Part shown: positions 32,606 to 42,700 of the stretch, in pieces
Layout: each line of letters begins with the position of its first letter
Numbering within the stretch: the first letter of the stretch is position 1
Origin: an uncultured Pseudoxanthomonas sp.
Lineage (GTDB): Bacteria > Pseudomonadota > Gammaproteobacteria > Xanthomonadales > Xanthomonadaceae
DNA: 64,000 bases
Direction: 5' to 3'
Assembly (NCBI GenBank): GCA_946479745.1
Contig: CAMLGZ010000006.1
Location: 156,617-220,616 of the forward strand
Made by a program: the position numbers and the translations under genes
Notes under the pieces: generated by a model
Seen by the model: the letters and a program-made list of their open reading frames with translations, nothing else
Databases searched by the model: none
What the model was told of the DNA's origin: nothing

Positions 32606-33196
32606 TCATGCAGGACGCACACGAAATACCGCGCTGATACGCGGCCCTTGTGGTTTCCTGGTCTTGGGAATTCCATGCTCGTGCGTCAGCTGCGAGGCAT
32701 GGCTCATACACAGCAGGCTGCCGGGTTCCAGATCGATGGCGATGGCGCTACGGCCGCCGGTTTTGGACCGGATCAGCATACGACGCGGGTCGCCTAGCGA
32801 AACCAATGCGATCGGGTGCGGTTTGGTCAGCAAATGCATCTTGTCGCTGTGCATGGCCACGCTGTCGTTGCCGTCGCGATAGAGATTCATCCCTACTCCG
32901 TTGTAGGGCGCCAGCGCGATAGCCTGCACGCGCGCCAGCATGTCCGCCAATGGAAGTTCCGCTGGAAACGCCTCGCTGCGGTACGAAGCCAGTAGCCTCG
33001 GCACATCCACCACGCGGTCGTACATGGGCCGTTGCAGGTGCGTCCACGCGGCTTTCGCATGCAAGGCGGCGAACCATTCCTGCGCCAACGCACCGTCCAC
33101 GAATCCGGGCCAATAGCGGATACCGCCTTGCGCATCGTCCACCAGCTGCCTCATCGCACCAGCGAACAGGTCCAGCGAGAACGCCCCGGCCGGCAT
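32606..33196 (-). CDS. alkB: alpha-ketoglutarate-dependent dioxygenase AlkB
   Basis: The 196-residue Fe(II)/2-oxoglutarate dioxygenase oxidatively removes alkyl groups from 1-methyladenine and 3-methylcytosine. The iron ligands are H116 and D118 (AMHSDKM) with H172 or H174 (THEHGIPK). R186 and R192 in RISAVFRVR match the 2-oxoglutarate-binding arginines. The substrate-lid region NLYRDGND is also present. Its ATG overlaps the dnaE2 stop as TGATG, so it is the fifth gene of the lexA-imuA-imuB-dnaE2 operon and should be induced by DNA damage. A copy in this operon differs from the usual ada-linked alkB. Confidence 0.93.
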   Translation of the reverse strand: MPAGAFSLDLFAGAMRQLVDDAQGGIRYWPGFVDGALAQEWFAALHAKAAWTHLQRPMYDRVVDVPRLLASYRSEAFPAELPLADMLARVQAIALAPYNGVGMNLYRDGNDSVAMHSDKMHLLTKPHPIALVSLGDPRRMLIRSKTGGRSAIAIDLEPGSLLCMSHASQLTHEHGIPKTRKPQGPRISAVFRVRPA

Positions 33197-36100
33197 CAGT
33201 GGAAATCCCGCGAAGTGGTGCGCAGACCGCTCAGCATTTCGCTGAGGTCCTGCATGTCCTGCGCGATGAGATGGGCCACGCCATCGATCTGTTCCCAGCG
33301 CCCACGCACCGCCAGCAGACTGGCGCCGAGCAACGCTTTGCGCCGCCGCTGGGCTACGTGCTCCCAGACCACAACGTTGACCATGCCGTGCTCGTCTTCC
33401 AGGGTCACGAAGATGGTGCCGCTGGCCGTCTGCGGGCGCTGGCGGTTGGTCACCAACCCAACCGCATGCACGCTGCTGCCGTGGCGCTTATCGATCAGGT
33501 CGCGCGAACCCAGCAGCCGGCGCGCACGCAACTTCTCGCGCAACAATGAAAGCGGATGTGCCTGCAATGTCAGGCTGAGGGCACGGTAGTCGGACAGCAC
33601 TTCCTCGCCCATGGCCGGCGCTGGCAGTTCGATCCGCTGCTCTTCCGGACTGCCGGGCAGCAACGGTTGCTGGCGCTCGACGCCGGCAACGATCCAGCGC
33701 GCCTGGTTGCGGTTTCCCGCCAGGCTTTGCAGCGCGCCCGCTTCGGCCAATGCATTGCGGGCCTTCTCGTCCAGGTTCGCGCGCAGGCACAGGTCGGCGA
33801 TGTCATGGAACGGTTGTTGCTGGCGCGCGGCCATGATGGCCAGAGCCGCCTGCTCGGACAGTCCGCCGATCTGGCGGAACCCCAGGCGTATCGCTGGTTG
33901 TTCGTCCGCATCCGCGTTGATACGGAAAGATCCACCCACCAGCGTGTTGTCGTAGTCGCTGCAGGCCACATCCACCGGCAGGAATTCCACCGCCGGCCGC
34001 GCCTTTCGCCCGCGTCGCGCGTCCTGCACGATCTGGCTGGCGGGATAAAAGCCCATCGGCTGCGCATTGAGCAGCGCGCAAGCGAACGCCGCAGGCTCAT
34101 GGCGTTTCAGCCAGCAGCTGACGTAGACGAGTTTTGCGAAAGACGCTGCGTGGCTTTGCGGAAAACCGTAGGAACCGAAACCCTTGATCTGCTCGAAGAT
34201 CTGGTCGATGAATTCCGAGGTGTAGCCCTTGGCTTCCATCAGTTCGCGGATGCGGGCCCGGTGCGGCTCCATGTCGCCGCCCTGCTTCCAGGCGGCCATC
34301 GAACGGCGCAGGTTGTCCGCTTCGCTGGGGCTGTAGCCGGCGTGTATCACCAATTCCATCACCTGTTCCTGGAACAAAGGGATGCCCAGGGTGGGCTCGA
34401 GGATGTCCCGGACGCCTTCCGAGGGATAATCAGGCTTCTCTTTGCCTGTGCGCCGACGCAGATAGGGATGCACCATGCCGCCCTGGATCGGCCCCGGCCG
34501 CACGATCGCCACTTCCACCACCAGGTCGTAGAAGGAATTGGGCTTGAGCCGCGGCAGCATGCTCATCTGCGCACGCGATTCGATCTGGAACACGCCCACC
34601 GTGTCGGCGAGCTGGATCATGTCGTAGGTGGGCTGATCGCCTGCCGGCACGCTGGCCAGCGTCAACTCGTAACCGCGGTGCTCCTTCACCAGTTCGAACG
34701 CCTTGCGCAGGCAGGTCAGCATGCCCAGGGCCAGGCAGTCGACCTTGAGCAATTTCATTTCTTCAAGGTCGTCCTTGTCCCACTGGATGATGGTGCGGTC
34801 GGCCATGGCGGCGTTCTCCACCGGCACCAGATTCCACAACGGCGTATCGGAAATGACGAAACCGCCCACGTGCTGCGACAGGTGGCGCGGATGCCCGTGC
34901 AAGGCATCGGTCAGGGCAAGCACACGCAGGATCAGGGGATTCTCCGGGTCGAACCCCGCCTCTCGCAGGCGTTGGTCCATCGGTGTTTCGCCATTGCCCC
35001 AGCCGTAGCATCGGGATAGCAGCGTGATCTGGTCCGGCGGCAAGCCGAAGGTCTTGGCCACATCGCGCAGGGCGCTGCGTCCACGGTAACGGATCACGGT
35101 GGCGGCCAGTGCGGTGCGTTCGCGTCCGTACTTGTTGTAGACGTATTGCAGCACTTCTTCGCGGCGTTCGTGTTCGAAATCCACGTCGATGTCCGGTGGT
35201 TCGTTGCGCTCCTCCGACAGAAAACGCGCCATCAGCAAACGACTCTCTTCCGGATTGACCGAGGTGATGCCCAAGGCGAAACAGACCGCGGAGTTGGCGG
35301 ACGAGCCGCGCCCCTGGCAAAGGATCCCCAGGCTGCGCGCATGGCGGACGATATCCTCGACCGTAAGGAAGAAGGCTTCGTATTTGAGCTTGGCGATCAA
35401 GGCCAGCTCGCCTTCGATGGTTTCGATCACTTTCCTGGAGGCGCCATCCGGCCAGCGCTCCTGCACACCTTTCATCGTCAACGCACGCAGATGGCTGGCG
35501 GGCGTTTCGCCAGGGGGCACCAGTTCGGCGGGATAAACGTAGTCCAGCTTCCGAAGGTTGAAGCTGCATTGCCGCGCGATATTCACCGCATTTTCCAGCA
35601 GGGCAGGCGGGTGGATGTTGCCCAAGGCGCGGCGGCTGCGCAGGTGGCGTTCGCCGTTGCGGAAAAGCTGCGCGCCGGCTTCGGCCAGGGTCGCGCCATG
35701 ACGGATCGCGGTCATGGTGTCCTGCAGTACGCGCATGCGCCGCGTATCCATATGCACATCGCCGGCAGCCACTGCCTGCAAGGACAGGTGCATCGATAGC
35801 GCCAGCAATTGGTCCAAGCGCTGTGCGTCGTCGCGATCGCGGTGCAACTCCACGGCCAGATAAGCGCGCTCGCCGAAGGTGTCGCGCACCCAGGCGCCCT
35901 GTTCCCTCTCAGGACTGCGGCCGGGCAGCCACAAGGCGAAGATCCCGGGCACGCCGACAGCGCCGGCATGCGCCTCGAAATCCTTGCGCGTGATCAGGTA
36001 CTCGCCTTTGCCGGCGGCACGGCGCGCCTGTGTGATCAACTGGCACAGATGGATATAGCCGGCCTGTGTCTGCACCAGCAAAATCAGCCGCAAGCCGTCT

Positions 36101-36363
36101 TCCAGTCGGAACTCGCTGCCGACGATCAGCTTGATTCCTGTTGCTTCGGAAGCCACCAGCGCACGCACGATGCCGGCCAACGAGCATTCATCGGTGATGG
36201 CCAGCGCTTCGTAGCCGCACTGCGCTGCGCGGGTGAACAGCGCTTCGGCGCTGGAGGCGCCGCGCAGGAACGAAAAATCAGAAAGGCAATGCAGTTCGGC
36301 ATAAGCGGGCAACGGATCGCCAGGATCGTTGGCCGCTTCCAATGGCGTGTGGAAAAGCTTCAT
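33196..36363 (-). CDS. dnaE2: error-prone DNA polymerase ImuC/DnaE2
   Basis: The 1055-residue C-family polymerase carries out damage-induced mutagenic translesion synthesis together with ImuA and ImuB. The N-terminal PHP domain shows [20 protein letters not shown] and [14 protein letters not shown]. The palm contains [17 protein letters not shown] and [19 protein letters not shown] (the aspartates of the catalytic site). The helix-hairpin-helix and OB-fold regions follow (about 780-1040). The length is shorter than replicative DnaE (about 1160), as expected. ATG 36363 overlaps the imuB stop as ATGA; the frame could be read further upstream but only within imuB. Confidence 0.96.
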   Translation of the reverse strand: MKLFHTPLEAANDPGDPLPAYAELHCLSDFSFLRGASSAEALFTRAAQCGYEALAITDECSLAGIVRALVASEATGIKLIVGSEFRLEDGLRLILLVQTQAGYIHLCQLITQARRAAGKGEYLITRKDFEAHAGAVGVPGIFALWLPGRSPEREQGAWVRDTFGERAYLAVELHRDRDDAQRLDQLLALSMHLSLQAVAAGDVHMDTRRMRVLQDTMTAIRHGATLAEAGAQLFRNGERHLRSRRALGNIHPPALLENAVNIARQCSFNLRKLDYVYPAELVPPGETPASHLRALTMKGVQERWPDGASRKVIETIEGELALIAKLKYEAFFLTVEDIVRHARSLGILCQGRGSSANSAVCFALGITSVNPEESRLLMARFLSEERNEPPDIDVDFEHERREEVLQYVYNKYGRERTALAATVIRYRGRSALRDVAKTFGLPPDQITLLSRCYGWGNGETPMDQRLREAGFDPENPLILRVLALTDALHGHPRHLSQHVGGFVISDTPLWNLVPVENAAMADRTIIQWDKDDLEEMKLLKVDCLALGMLTCLRKAFELVKEHRGYELTLASVPAGDQPTYDMIQLADTVGVFQIESRAQMSMLPRLKPNSFYDLVVEVAIVRPGPIQGGMVHPYLRRRTGKEKPDYPSEGVRDILEPTLGIPLFQEQVMELVIHAGYSPSEADNLRRSMAAWKQGGDMEPHRARIRELMEAKGYTSEFIDQIFEQIKGFGSYGFPQSHAASFAKLVYVSCWLKRHEPAAFACALLNAQPMGFYPASQIVQDARRGRKARPAVEFLPVDVACSDYDNTLVGGSFRINADADEQPAIRLGFRQIGGLSEQAALAIMAARQQQPFHDIADLCLRANLDEKARNALAEAGALQSLAGNRNQARWIVAGVERQQPLLPGSPEEQRIELPAPAMGEEVLSDYRALSLTLQAHPLSLLREKLRARRLLGSRDLIDKRHGSSVHAVGLVTNRQRPQTASGTIFVTLEDEHGMVNVVVWEHVAQRRRKALLGASLLAVRGRWEQIDGVAHLIAQDMQDLSEMLSGLRTTSRDFH

Positions 36364-37769
36364 GCGAACCACCCATGCAGCATCCAGCCACTCTGCTCGC
36401 CCGGCGGCGCGAACGCCCAGGCACGCTGGCCCTGCGCGGTTTCCAGCACGTAATAGTCGCGGCGCGCATCTTCGCCATCCCACCAGCCGCTTTCCAGGCG
36501 CTCGGGACCGGATACGATGCGCAGGCCTTGCCCACGCAGCGGCACCGGATGCGGCAATAGCCAGGCCGGACGCGGCGGCAGCTCCGGTTCAATGGCGGCT
36601 TTGCCGTCGTCGCGACGCCAGGCACGTTCCGGCCGCGGATCGCCGGCCGGCACGACGCGATACACGGCTTCATCCCCCAGCCGCGCGCGCAAGCGTTCGC
36701 GCAGTTGCGGCCACGGCAGGGTCTGTTGCGCACGCGTATCGAACAGATCGCGTGAGGCCGGCACGAACGGCGGCAGTTCGCGCGCCAGCAAACGCATCGC
36801 CACTACCGGTTTGGGAATGGATACGCGCTCGAGCCGGTTGCGGGTGAGTTCGAACAGCATCGCAGGTTCGCGTTCGGCGGCGAGAAGCCCCACTTCGACA
36901 TCGGTGTGCATGCCTTCGTGTTCCAGCCGCAGCACGAAGCGCTGCACACCGCCATCGCGGATGGACAGATAAGTGCACAGGTCGCCGATCAGGCGGCGCA
37001 ACGGGAACAGCAACGGCGGATGGTGTTCGACTTCGTAGCCAAGCTCCACGCGGCTGTCGAAATGGTCCGGCGGCGCGTAGTAATCCAGTGGGTCGTCGGC
37101 CTCGCCATACAGGCGGTCCAGATGCGAAAGCAGTTCCAGACCGAAGCGCCGGCGCAGGCTGTCGCGCGGCAGCGCGCGTAGCGCACGCAGGTCGCGCACT
37201 CCCATGCGGTGCAGGCGCTCGCCGCTGCCTTCCGGAAAAGCGGCGCGGCGCACCGGTACTTTCGCAAGGATTTCCTGCATGGCGGTTGCGGAGGTCACCG
37301 CCATGCCGTCGCGCAATCCTGCCAGCACGCGCGCCGCGCGCGGTGTCGGCGCCAGGGCGATGCGATGGGCAAATCCCAAAGCGGTCAGCTCCTCGCGCAG
37401 CCGTGCCTCGAAACGCGGCCATGGGCCCAGCAACTGGAAGCTGGCGCGCGCTTCCAGCACCACGCAACCGGGCCACTGCGCGCTGACCAGCGAACTGTGG
37501 CGATAGGCCCAGGCGGCGAGGAAGCGATGCCAGCGCGCTTCGGACTGCAAGTCGTGTTCCACCATGGAGAAATCGGACAGCAGCGCATGCGCGGCGGACA
37601 AACGCATGCCGGGAGACAGCCCCGCTTCGGCTGCCGATGCGTTGACCGCGTGCAGGCTGCGCAACTGCGCTGGCCCGGTAATCAGCGCCAGCGGTTTTTC
37701 AGGGTCCGGCAAACGCCGGAGGACAGAGTCCAGCGCCAGCTGCGGCAGCAGTATGCAGGCCCACAACAT
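36360..37769 (-). CDS. imuB: ImuB, catalytically inactive Y-family polymerase-like protein
   Basis: The 469-residue product has the Y-family polymerase fold but lacks the N-terminal acidic motif: it begins [20 protein letters not shown] where DinB-type enzymes have D-x-D-x-F-F. This is typical of ImuB, which acts as a hub binding the beta clamp, ImuA and DnaE2. The helix-hairpin-helix region is visible at [20 protein letters not shown]. It lies 9 nt after imuA and overlaps dnaE2 by 4 nt. Confidence 0.93.
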   Translation of the reverse strand: MLWACILLPQLALDSVLRRLPDPEKPLALITGPAQLRSLHAVNASAAEAGLSPGMRLSAAHALLSDFSMVEHDLQSEARWHRFLAAWAYRHSSLVSAQWPGCVVLEARASFQLLGPWPRFEARLREELTALGFAHRIALAPTPRAARVLAGLRDGMAVTSATAMQEILAKVPVRRAAFPEGSGERLHRMGVRDLRALRALPRDSLRRRFGLELLSHLDRLYGEADDPLDYYAPPDHFDSRVELGYEVEHHPPLLFPLRRLIGDLCTYLSIRDGGVQRFVLRLEHEGMHTDVEVGLLAAEREPAMLFELTRNRLERVSIPKPVVAMRLLARELPPFVPASRDLFDTRAQQTLPWPQLRERLRARLGDEAVYRVVPAGDPRPERAWRRDDGKAAIEPELPPRPAWLLPHPVPLRGQGLRIVSGPERLESGWWDGEDARRDYYVLETAQGQRAWAFAPPGEQSGWMLHGWFA

Positions 37770-37778
37770 GCGCGCGGC

Positions 37779-38390
37779 TCAATGCGTCGCCAGCGCGAAT
37801 TTGCGCGAAGGCGGTTGCCCGCCGCGACACTTGCGCACGTGCCAGGCGCCGTCCGCCTGCTCGATGCGCAATGCGGCGGGCGAAGGATTGGCGAGGTGCT
37901 TCCTGTCGCGGAAAGCGAAACCCAGGCAGTCGCCGCTGTCGGCCGCCACCTGCAACCGGCGTAGCGATTGCGCATCGGCTTTCTGCGGCCAGCCGAGCAC
38001 GGCGGCGCAGGCGCCGCTGCGCAGGCATTGTTCGAAGGCCCATAACGCATCGCGTGGGCAAGCATCGACGATTTCCAGATGCGCCAGCTCCACGCCGCCC
38101 GCCCGCCACGCCGGCGCATAAGGAATGTACGGCGGCGCCACCACCGCTACCGTGCCGCCTGCCTGGGTCATGCGCGCCAATGTGGGGAACAGCAGCTCCA
38201 GTTCGCCCACGCCATCGGCAGGCAGCAGCAATTCGGTCAGCGCGCGGCGCGGCCAGCCGCCTTGCGGCAGCAAGGCATCGAGTGACGCATGGCCGGTGCT
38301 TTCCCCTTCCGCAGCGATCGTGGCGATGCGGCCGGCACGCCACAGGGTCTGTGCGGCGAGCAGGGTTTCCAATGCGACGACCGCGCCCAT
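37779..38390 (-). CDS. imuA: ImuA, SOS mutasome accessory protein
   Basis: The 203-residue product is a RecA/SulA-like ImuA: TGHASLDALLPQGGWPRRAL, ELELLFPTLARMTQAGGTVAVVAPPYIPYAPAW (in parts) and a conserved tail with RKCRGGQPPSRKFALATH. No intact Walker A motif is present, which is normal for ImuA. It recruits the mutasome together with ImuB. Its start overlaps the lexA stop as TGATG, so the operon begins with its own repressor. Confidence 0.9.
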   Translation of the reverse strand: MGAVVALETLLAAQTLWRAGRIATIAAEGESTGHASLDALLPQGGWPRRALTELLLPADGVGELELLFPTLARMTQAGGTVAVVAPPYIPYAPAWRAGGVELAHLEIVDACPRDALWAFEQCLRSGACAAVLGWPQKADAQSLRRLQVAADSGDCLGFAFRDRKHLANPSPAALRIEQADGAWHVRKCRGGQPPSRKFALATH

Positions 38391-39001
38391 CAGCCCAGCC
38401 TGACCAGTCCGCAGTAGACGCCTTCGATGGCGAAGTCCTGGTGCGGTTCCACCACGATGGGAGCATGCGTGGGGTTGCGCGGAAGCAGGCGGATGTTCTT
38501 GCGGCCGCGTTCGAACCGCTTGATGGTGATCTCGCCATCCACACGCGCCACCACCACCTGGCCATTGCGCGCTTCGGAAGTGCGATGCACGCCGACCAGA
38601 TCGCCGTCCAGGATGCCGTCGTCGACCATGGAATCGCCCTGCACCTTCAACAGATAGTCCGGGGTGAGCGAAAACAGGGTACGGTCCAGCCAGAGCTGCT
38701 GGTCCAGGCCGATGTCGGCGCCGATCGGGGAACCGGCCGCCACCCGCCCCAGCACCGGCAGCGAGACCAGCTGACCCGGTCCGCGGCCACCGACCAGCCG
38801 GATGCCACGCTTCTGGCCGGGGGTCAGTTCGATCAGGCCGTCAGCGACCAGGGCCTGGACATGTTTCTGGGCCGCGTTGCGCGAGGCGAAACCGAACTCC
38901 GCCGCGATCTCGGCCAAGCTGGGCGCCCGCCCCTGCCCCTCCACCCGCTCACGGAGGAAGGCCAGCACGGCAGCGCGCTTGGGAGGCAGGAAGGCATCCA
39001 T
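38390..39001 (-). CDS. lexA: LexA repressor (LexA2-type, heading the mutasome operon)
   Basis: The 203-residue SOS repressor has an N-terminal winged helix (PSLAEIAAEFGFASRNAAQKH, about 28-48), the self-cleavage bond A89-G90 in RVAAGSP, and the Ser-Lys dyad S124 (QGDSM) and K161 (TIKRF). RecA filaments trigger cleavage. It controls imuA-imuB-dnaE2-alkB downstream and itself through the palindrome at 39003-39020. Xanthomonads commonly carry a second LexA elsewhere. ATG 39001 directly follows the operator; no ribosome site is seen, so a leaderless or weakly translated mRNA is possible. A GTG at 39019 inside the operator is the alternative start. Confidence 0.93.
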   Translation of the reverse strand: MDAFLPPKRAAVLAFLRERVEGQGRAPSLAEIAAEFGFASRNAAQKHVQALVADGLIELTPGQKRGIRLVGGRGPGQLVSLPVLGRVAAGSPIGADIGLDQQLWLDRTLFSLTPDYLLKVQGDSMVDDGILDGDLVGVHRTSEARNGQVVVARVDGEITIKRFERGRKNIRLLPRNPTHAPIVVEPHQDFAIEGVYCGLVRLG

Positions 39002-39002
39002 A

Positions 39003-39020
39003 GGTGTACATTTGTACACC
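39003..39020 (-). promoter_or_regulatory. LexA operator (perfect palindrome GGTGTACA-AA-TGTACACC)
   Basis: Two perfect 8-bp half-sites are separated by 2 bp, containing GTAC-N4-GTAC as in LexA2-type boxes of other pseudomonads and xanthomonads. The box ends one base before the lexA start codon, so bound LexA would block both the promoter exit and ribosome entry. Confidence 0.88.
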
Positions 39021-39204
39021 TTATTGTCGCGCTAAGCGAGATCGGGCAGTTTCCCCAGCTCATCAGCCAGGCATGCCCAATGGGGACTGCGCTCTACCAA
39101 GCGGACGCTCATTCAAGCTTCGCGGAGAGCGATGCCATGCAGGGTGGCCAGATCGCGCGCCGTCCGACTATAGATGGAGGAGAAAGACCTCCAACGCTAG
39201 AGGC

Positions 39205-39232
39205 GGTTCGGATCGAACTTCGGGCGCCAGAC
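39205..39232 (+). other. duplicated 3' end of tRNA-Asn (att-like remnant)
   Basis: GGTTCG-GATCG-AACTTC and the following GGGCGCCAGAC align without gaps with 17537-17564, the T-arm, acceptor and CCA end of tRNA-Asn plus three bases; 25 of 28 positions agree. The T-stem pairing is broken and no 5' tRNA half is present, so it is not a gene. The rest of the 289-nt gap between lexA and pilE holds no coding sequence. Confidence 0.7.
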
Positions 39233-39241
39233 GCTGCAAAC

Positions 39242-39264
39242 AAAAAAACCGCCAGTGATGGCGG
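39242..39264 (-). terminator. terminator of the pilus operon
   Basis: On the minus strand CCGCCA-TCAC-TGGCGG is followed by seven T residues, 26 nt after the pilE stop codon. Confidence 0.85.
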
Positions 39265-39289
39265 CGTTTTTGTGCGCATAACTTTGTTT

Positions 39290-39739
39290 CTACCAGCAAT
39301 CAGCCAGGCTGCCCGCTGTATTTCCCTTCTGGCCGGTGTTGCTGAGCGTCAAATTCCCACAGCGGTCATTCGCTTGGTCGCCAACTGCGGTGGCCGTGAT
39401 CGTAAAAGAATTCGCAACTGTGAAAGCCCCTGCCGGAGTCAGGTTGTATCTTGCAACAGCCCCGGCCTCACGCGGAGAAACGGTGGACTGCAAAGTGAAG
39501 CCGACATAAGTGTTGTTGACGGTACGGAATCGTTCCGCCAATGCGGCGTACTCGATCAAATCGGCCTTGGCCTGCGCGCGGCGAGACTTGCGCAACGCGT
39601 CCTGATAAGACGGATAGGCGATTGCCGTCAACACGGCGACTACCGCCACTACTATCATGAGTTCGATAAGGGTAAACCCCAGCACTCGCTCACTTCCCAG
39701 CGCACGAAGCGAGCTGTTGCCCAATTGATTTTTTTCCAT
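39290..39739 (-). CDS. pilE: type IV pilin PilE
   Basis: The 149-residue product is a type IV (pseudo)pilin. Its leader is processed at G/F in ERVLG/FTLIELMIVVAVVAVL with Glu at +5. A long alpha-1 helix and a globular head follow, closed by a C-terminal disulfide loop (DRCGNL ... LADCW). In Xanthomonadales, PilE in this position is a minor pilin of the tip complex. ATG 39739 is preferred because GAGGATGAGG lies upstream; an in-frame ATG at 39760 overlaps the pilY1 stop. It is last in fimU-pilV-pilW-pilX-pilY1-pilE. Confidence 0.92.
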   Translation of the reverse strand: MEKNQLGNSSLRALGSERVLGFTLIELMIVVAVVAVLTAIAYPSYQDALRKSRRAQAKADLIEYAALAERFRTVNNTYVGFTLQSTVSPREAGAVARYNLTPAGAFTVANSFTITATAVGDQANDRCGNLTLSNTGQKGNTAGSLADCW

Positions 39740-39756
39740 TTGCTTTAGCCTCATCC

Positions 39757-42700
39757 TCATAACAATTGACGCCAGGACTGTCTTCCGCATGCACGCTGCA
39801 CTATCAGCGACTTGGTCGGGTCAGACGCATCTATGATTACTTCGCTGCACTTGGTGCTCGGCGGATTGCTTGGGTCGCCCGGCACACAACTGGTATCGCT
39901 GGGATCGCAGTAGACCGGAATCAGCGGCAACGGCTGGGTAACGCCTACATCGCGGCTGGGCGCTCCATCGCCGGTCGTGATGGCACCCGTGGCAGGACCA
40001 CCTACCACACCATTCGGCGGCAGTGTGATCTGACCGAAATCCGCACCGCCGGAAAGCGGATCAAGTGCGTACAACCAGTTCTTACCCCCCGGTGCGCAAT
40101 CGGAAGCGAACCCTGGCTGATAGGTCGGCAAATAGACCTTTCCGCTTTGAATTCTCGGCCGTGCGATGAAACGCTCACCGGTATTGCTGCCATCCACAAG
40201 CAGGTCGAGATAGAAGCCCCGCTTGGTCAAATAACTCACCGGGTTGCGGCTGATGTTCCGGGTTTCCGGAGTCGTGCCGCCGGTCGTCATCTGTTGCGCC
40301 ACCAGCAATCCGCTGGTTCGCCAGTTGGTGGCGATGGTGGTTCCGTTATCCCAGATACCGTACAGACTCTGGACTTGCTGACCCAGGCTCGCATTATTGT
40401 CACCCGACACAAAGTACCGTCCGGTACCGAAATAAAGCATGTAGCCCGTGCCCGGACCCACCGCTATCTCGAACGAGCCGGTAATCGGCTGCCTGACGCC
40501 CGCCGAATCGGTAGCCACGAATAGCGGCTGACCGCCTAGCGCGACATTCCACGTAGCTTCGCTTGCTGCGCGGAGATCGAACTTCCAGACGTTGCCCAAC
40601 AAGTCTCCACCGTAAACGGTGTCGACCAGTCCATCGCCAGTGGTATCGATGGCGGAAACATTTCCCAAGCCATTGGGCGCAACGGTATTCAGATCGTTCG
40701 GGGCCAGCTTGCGGATTACGGCGCCGGTCTTGATGTCCACAACGAACAGCACGGGATCGCCGTTCTGGCTGTTGTATCCGTTACCGAAAATCGCGACCCA
40801 TCGGCCGTTGTCGGTCGGAACGATCAGCGGCTTACCCAACAGATACCCCATATCGGCATCGGTCTGGCTGTTGACTTCCCACAGCACGTCGCTGGCGCTG
40901 AACGCCGACGGGTTGGTGGTGTTGACCGCAAACACCGACCTTCCGCCCGCGCCTGTCGCACCGACCAGCACGGATTTCCAGCCGCCGTCGATAAGTACAT
41001 CGGACAGCGTCATGCCGCCATCCACATAGTAGCGGTGGGTGTAGTTCGGATTCGCCAGCCACGCCATGTTCGAAAGGACGCCGTTGGGCACGTACGCGAA
41101 CGTCTCGTTGCCAGCGTCGTCGAACGCATGCAGCATGCCGTCGTTGGCACCCACATACACGTATTCCCTCTGCGTACCCTTGGCCGTGACGTAAGCGGAG
41201 TAAGCGGTCCTTTGCGCCGCGGTAAGGCCGGAGGCGGAAGACCAACCGTAGTTGGCGCGCTTGGAGGCGATTACGGGCGTTGAATTTATGATGTCGCCCA
41301 GAATACCGGTACGCCGGCGGAAGGGCGCCGTGGTCATGATGCTTCCTTCCATGCCGCGCTCGCCACGCAGGTAGTTGACCATCTGGTTCGGCGTAATGCT
41401 GCCGAAGTCGCCAAATGGATTCACCGAGCCAAGTCTGTTGAATATCTCGACGTTGGTACTGCCCAGGTTGGCCGCGAGGAAAGGTTGGACAGCCGTCGCA
41501 CGGTTGGTTGCGTTGACGTTGCTGAGCGCCGTGAATATCTTCCGGGCTCCAACGCCAGCCGTATCCGTCGGCATATGGGAGGCCGCTGTCCACCGCACTG
41601 TACCCAGCTGGCCGTTGGTGCCGATATTCTGCGCAGTCAGATCGCCGATCCAGTCGTGTCCGCCAGCAAGGCTGCTATAGGAAGGCAATACCGCGAAGGA
41701 AGTCGAACTCACACGCGCGCCCGCCACGCTGAGCGTACCGCTGGTCCCGGTCTGGGCCTGGATCGCATCGAACGCCTTGGTGAGCTGGCTACGCAAATTC
41801 AGCGGATTGGTGACCAGGAAGTAATTGTCCGGAACGCCATTGCTGTCCGCATCCCATTCGGTACCGTCGGGCAGGTTGTTGTTGTTTGCATCGGTGAAAC
41901 CGCCGTACTTGGCGGCGTACCACAACGGATCCATCAGTTGCGTGGCGGAGCTGGTGCCAGCACTGAAATTGCGGACATTGGACGTCGGCGGCAAACCGGC
42001 GCAGTCGGCCGGCGGCGCGCCGCTGTCGCAGTAGCCCGGATTCCGTCCAGGCGGCGTATTGAAGCGATAGACCGTGTTGGTGGATGCGCACAGGCTCTTG
42101 TCGGTACTGTTGCCCGGGTTGCCTATGCCGTCCCTCAGGTCGCATATTTCCAGATAAATACCGTCGTGATTGCTGCCCGACAACACATAGCCCATGTACT
42201 GGTTCGCGCTACCGGCCGCGTACTCGGAAATGACCTGCACGTCCACCGTGCCATCCGCCTTCGCGCTTACCTCGTAACGCGCGATCGTGTCCATATCGTG
42301 GTCGTTGCCTTGCTCCACGTCCTCGTAGTTGATGCGGAAGACCGCTTTCGCGCGACCGCCGTTGACCGTGCTGTCGACCACTTGACCGGGGAAATTGGTC
42401 AGCTGCTGGATGTAAAAATCGACGATGGTATTGGTCGGTTTACGTGTGCCGGTGCCGAAAGTGCCACTGACGGTCTTGGCGAAAGGCACCAGAGTGACCT
42501 TCTGGCCGGCCGTGCCGACCGGCACTTCGATACGGGGCAACGGCGAAGCCAGTGCAATCGAGTAGGTGGAGAGCTTCTGGTCGTTGAGTGCCGCATTGAG
42601 GTCGGTCACACGACCAAAGCGGGCCACGCTTGCGGAGTAATACGTACCCGACTTGGTGGGCTCTTCAGGTGCCAAACCACGAATATTGCCGAAGCTCGAA

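Larger units (their letters stand above)
17485..39232. mobile_element. putative tRNA-Asn-bounded genomic island (remnant)
   Basis: The segment begins at the intact tRNA-Asn gene and ends at a direct 28-nt copy of its 3' end (25/28 identical, with 17 nt contiguous identity). Inside lie only non-core genes: DUF6496, lhr, cupin, CBS, DUF4142, the trehalose operon, a MscS channel and lexA-imuA-imuB-dnaE2-alkB. Outside lie uvrB and fimT-like genes on the left and pilE-pilY1 on the right. The att-like layout is seen in the sequence; past insertion is inferred. No integrase, transposase or transfer gene is present, so if it is an island it is old and immobile. Confidence 0.4.

Noticed and set aside
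36360..37769. Active Y-family translesion polymerase
   Set aside because: The N-terminal catalytic acidic residues are absent, and the imuA-imuB-dnaE2 context identifies it as inactive ImuB.
39130..39232. A complete second tRNA upstream of pilE
   Set aside because: Only the 3' 28 nt match tRNA-Asn. The GGAGG/CCTCC stem upstream has a 7-nt loop without U33, and no acceptor 5' strand or D-arm is present.
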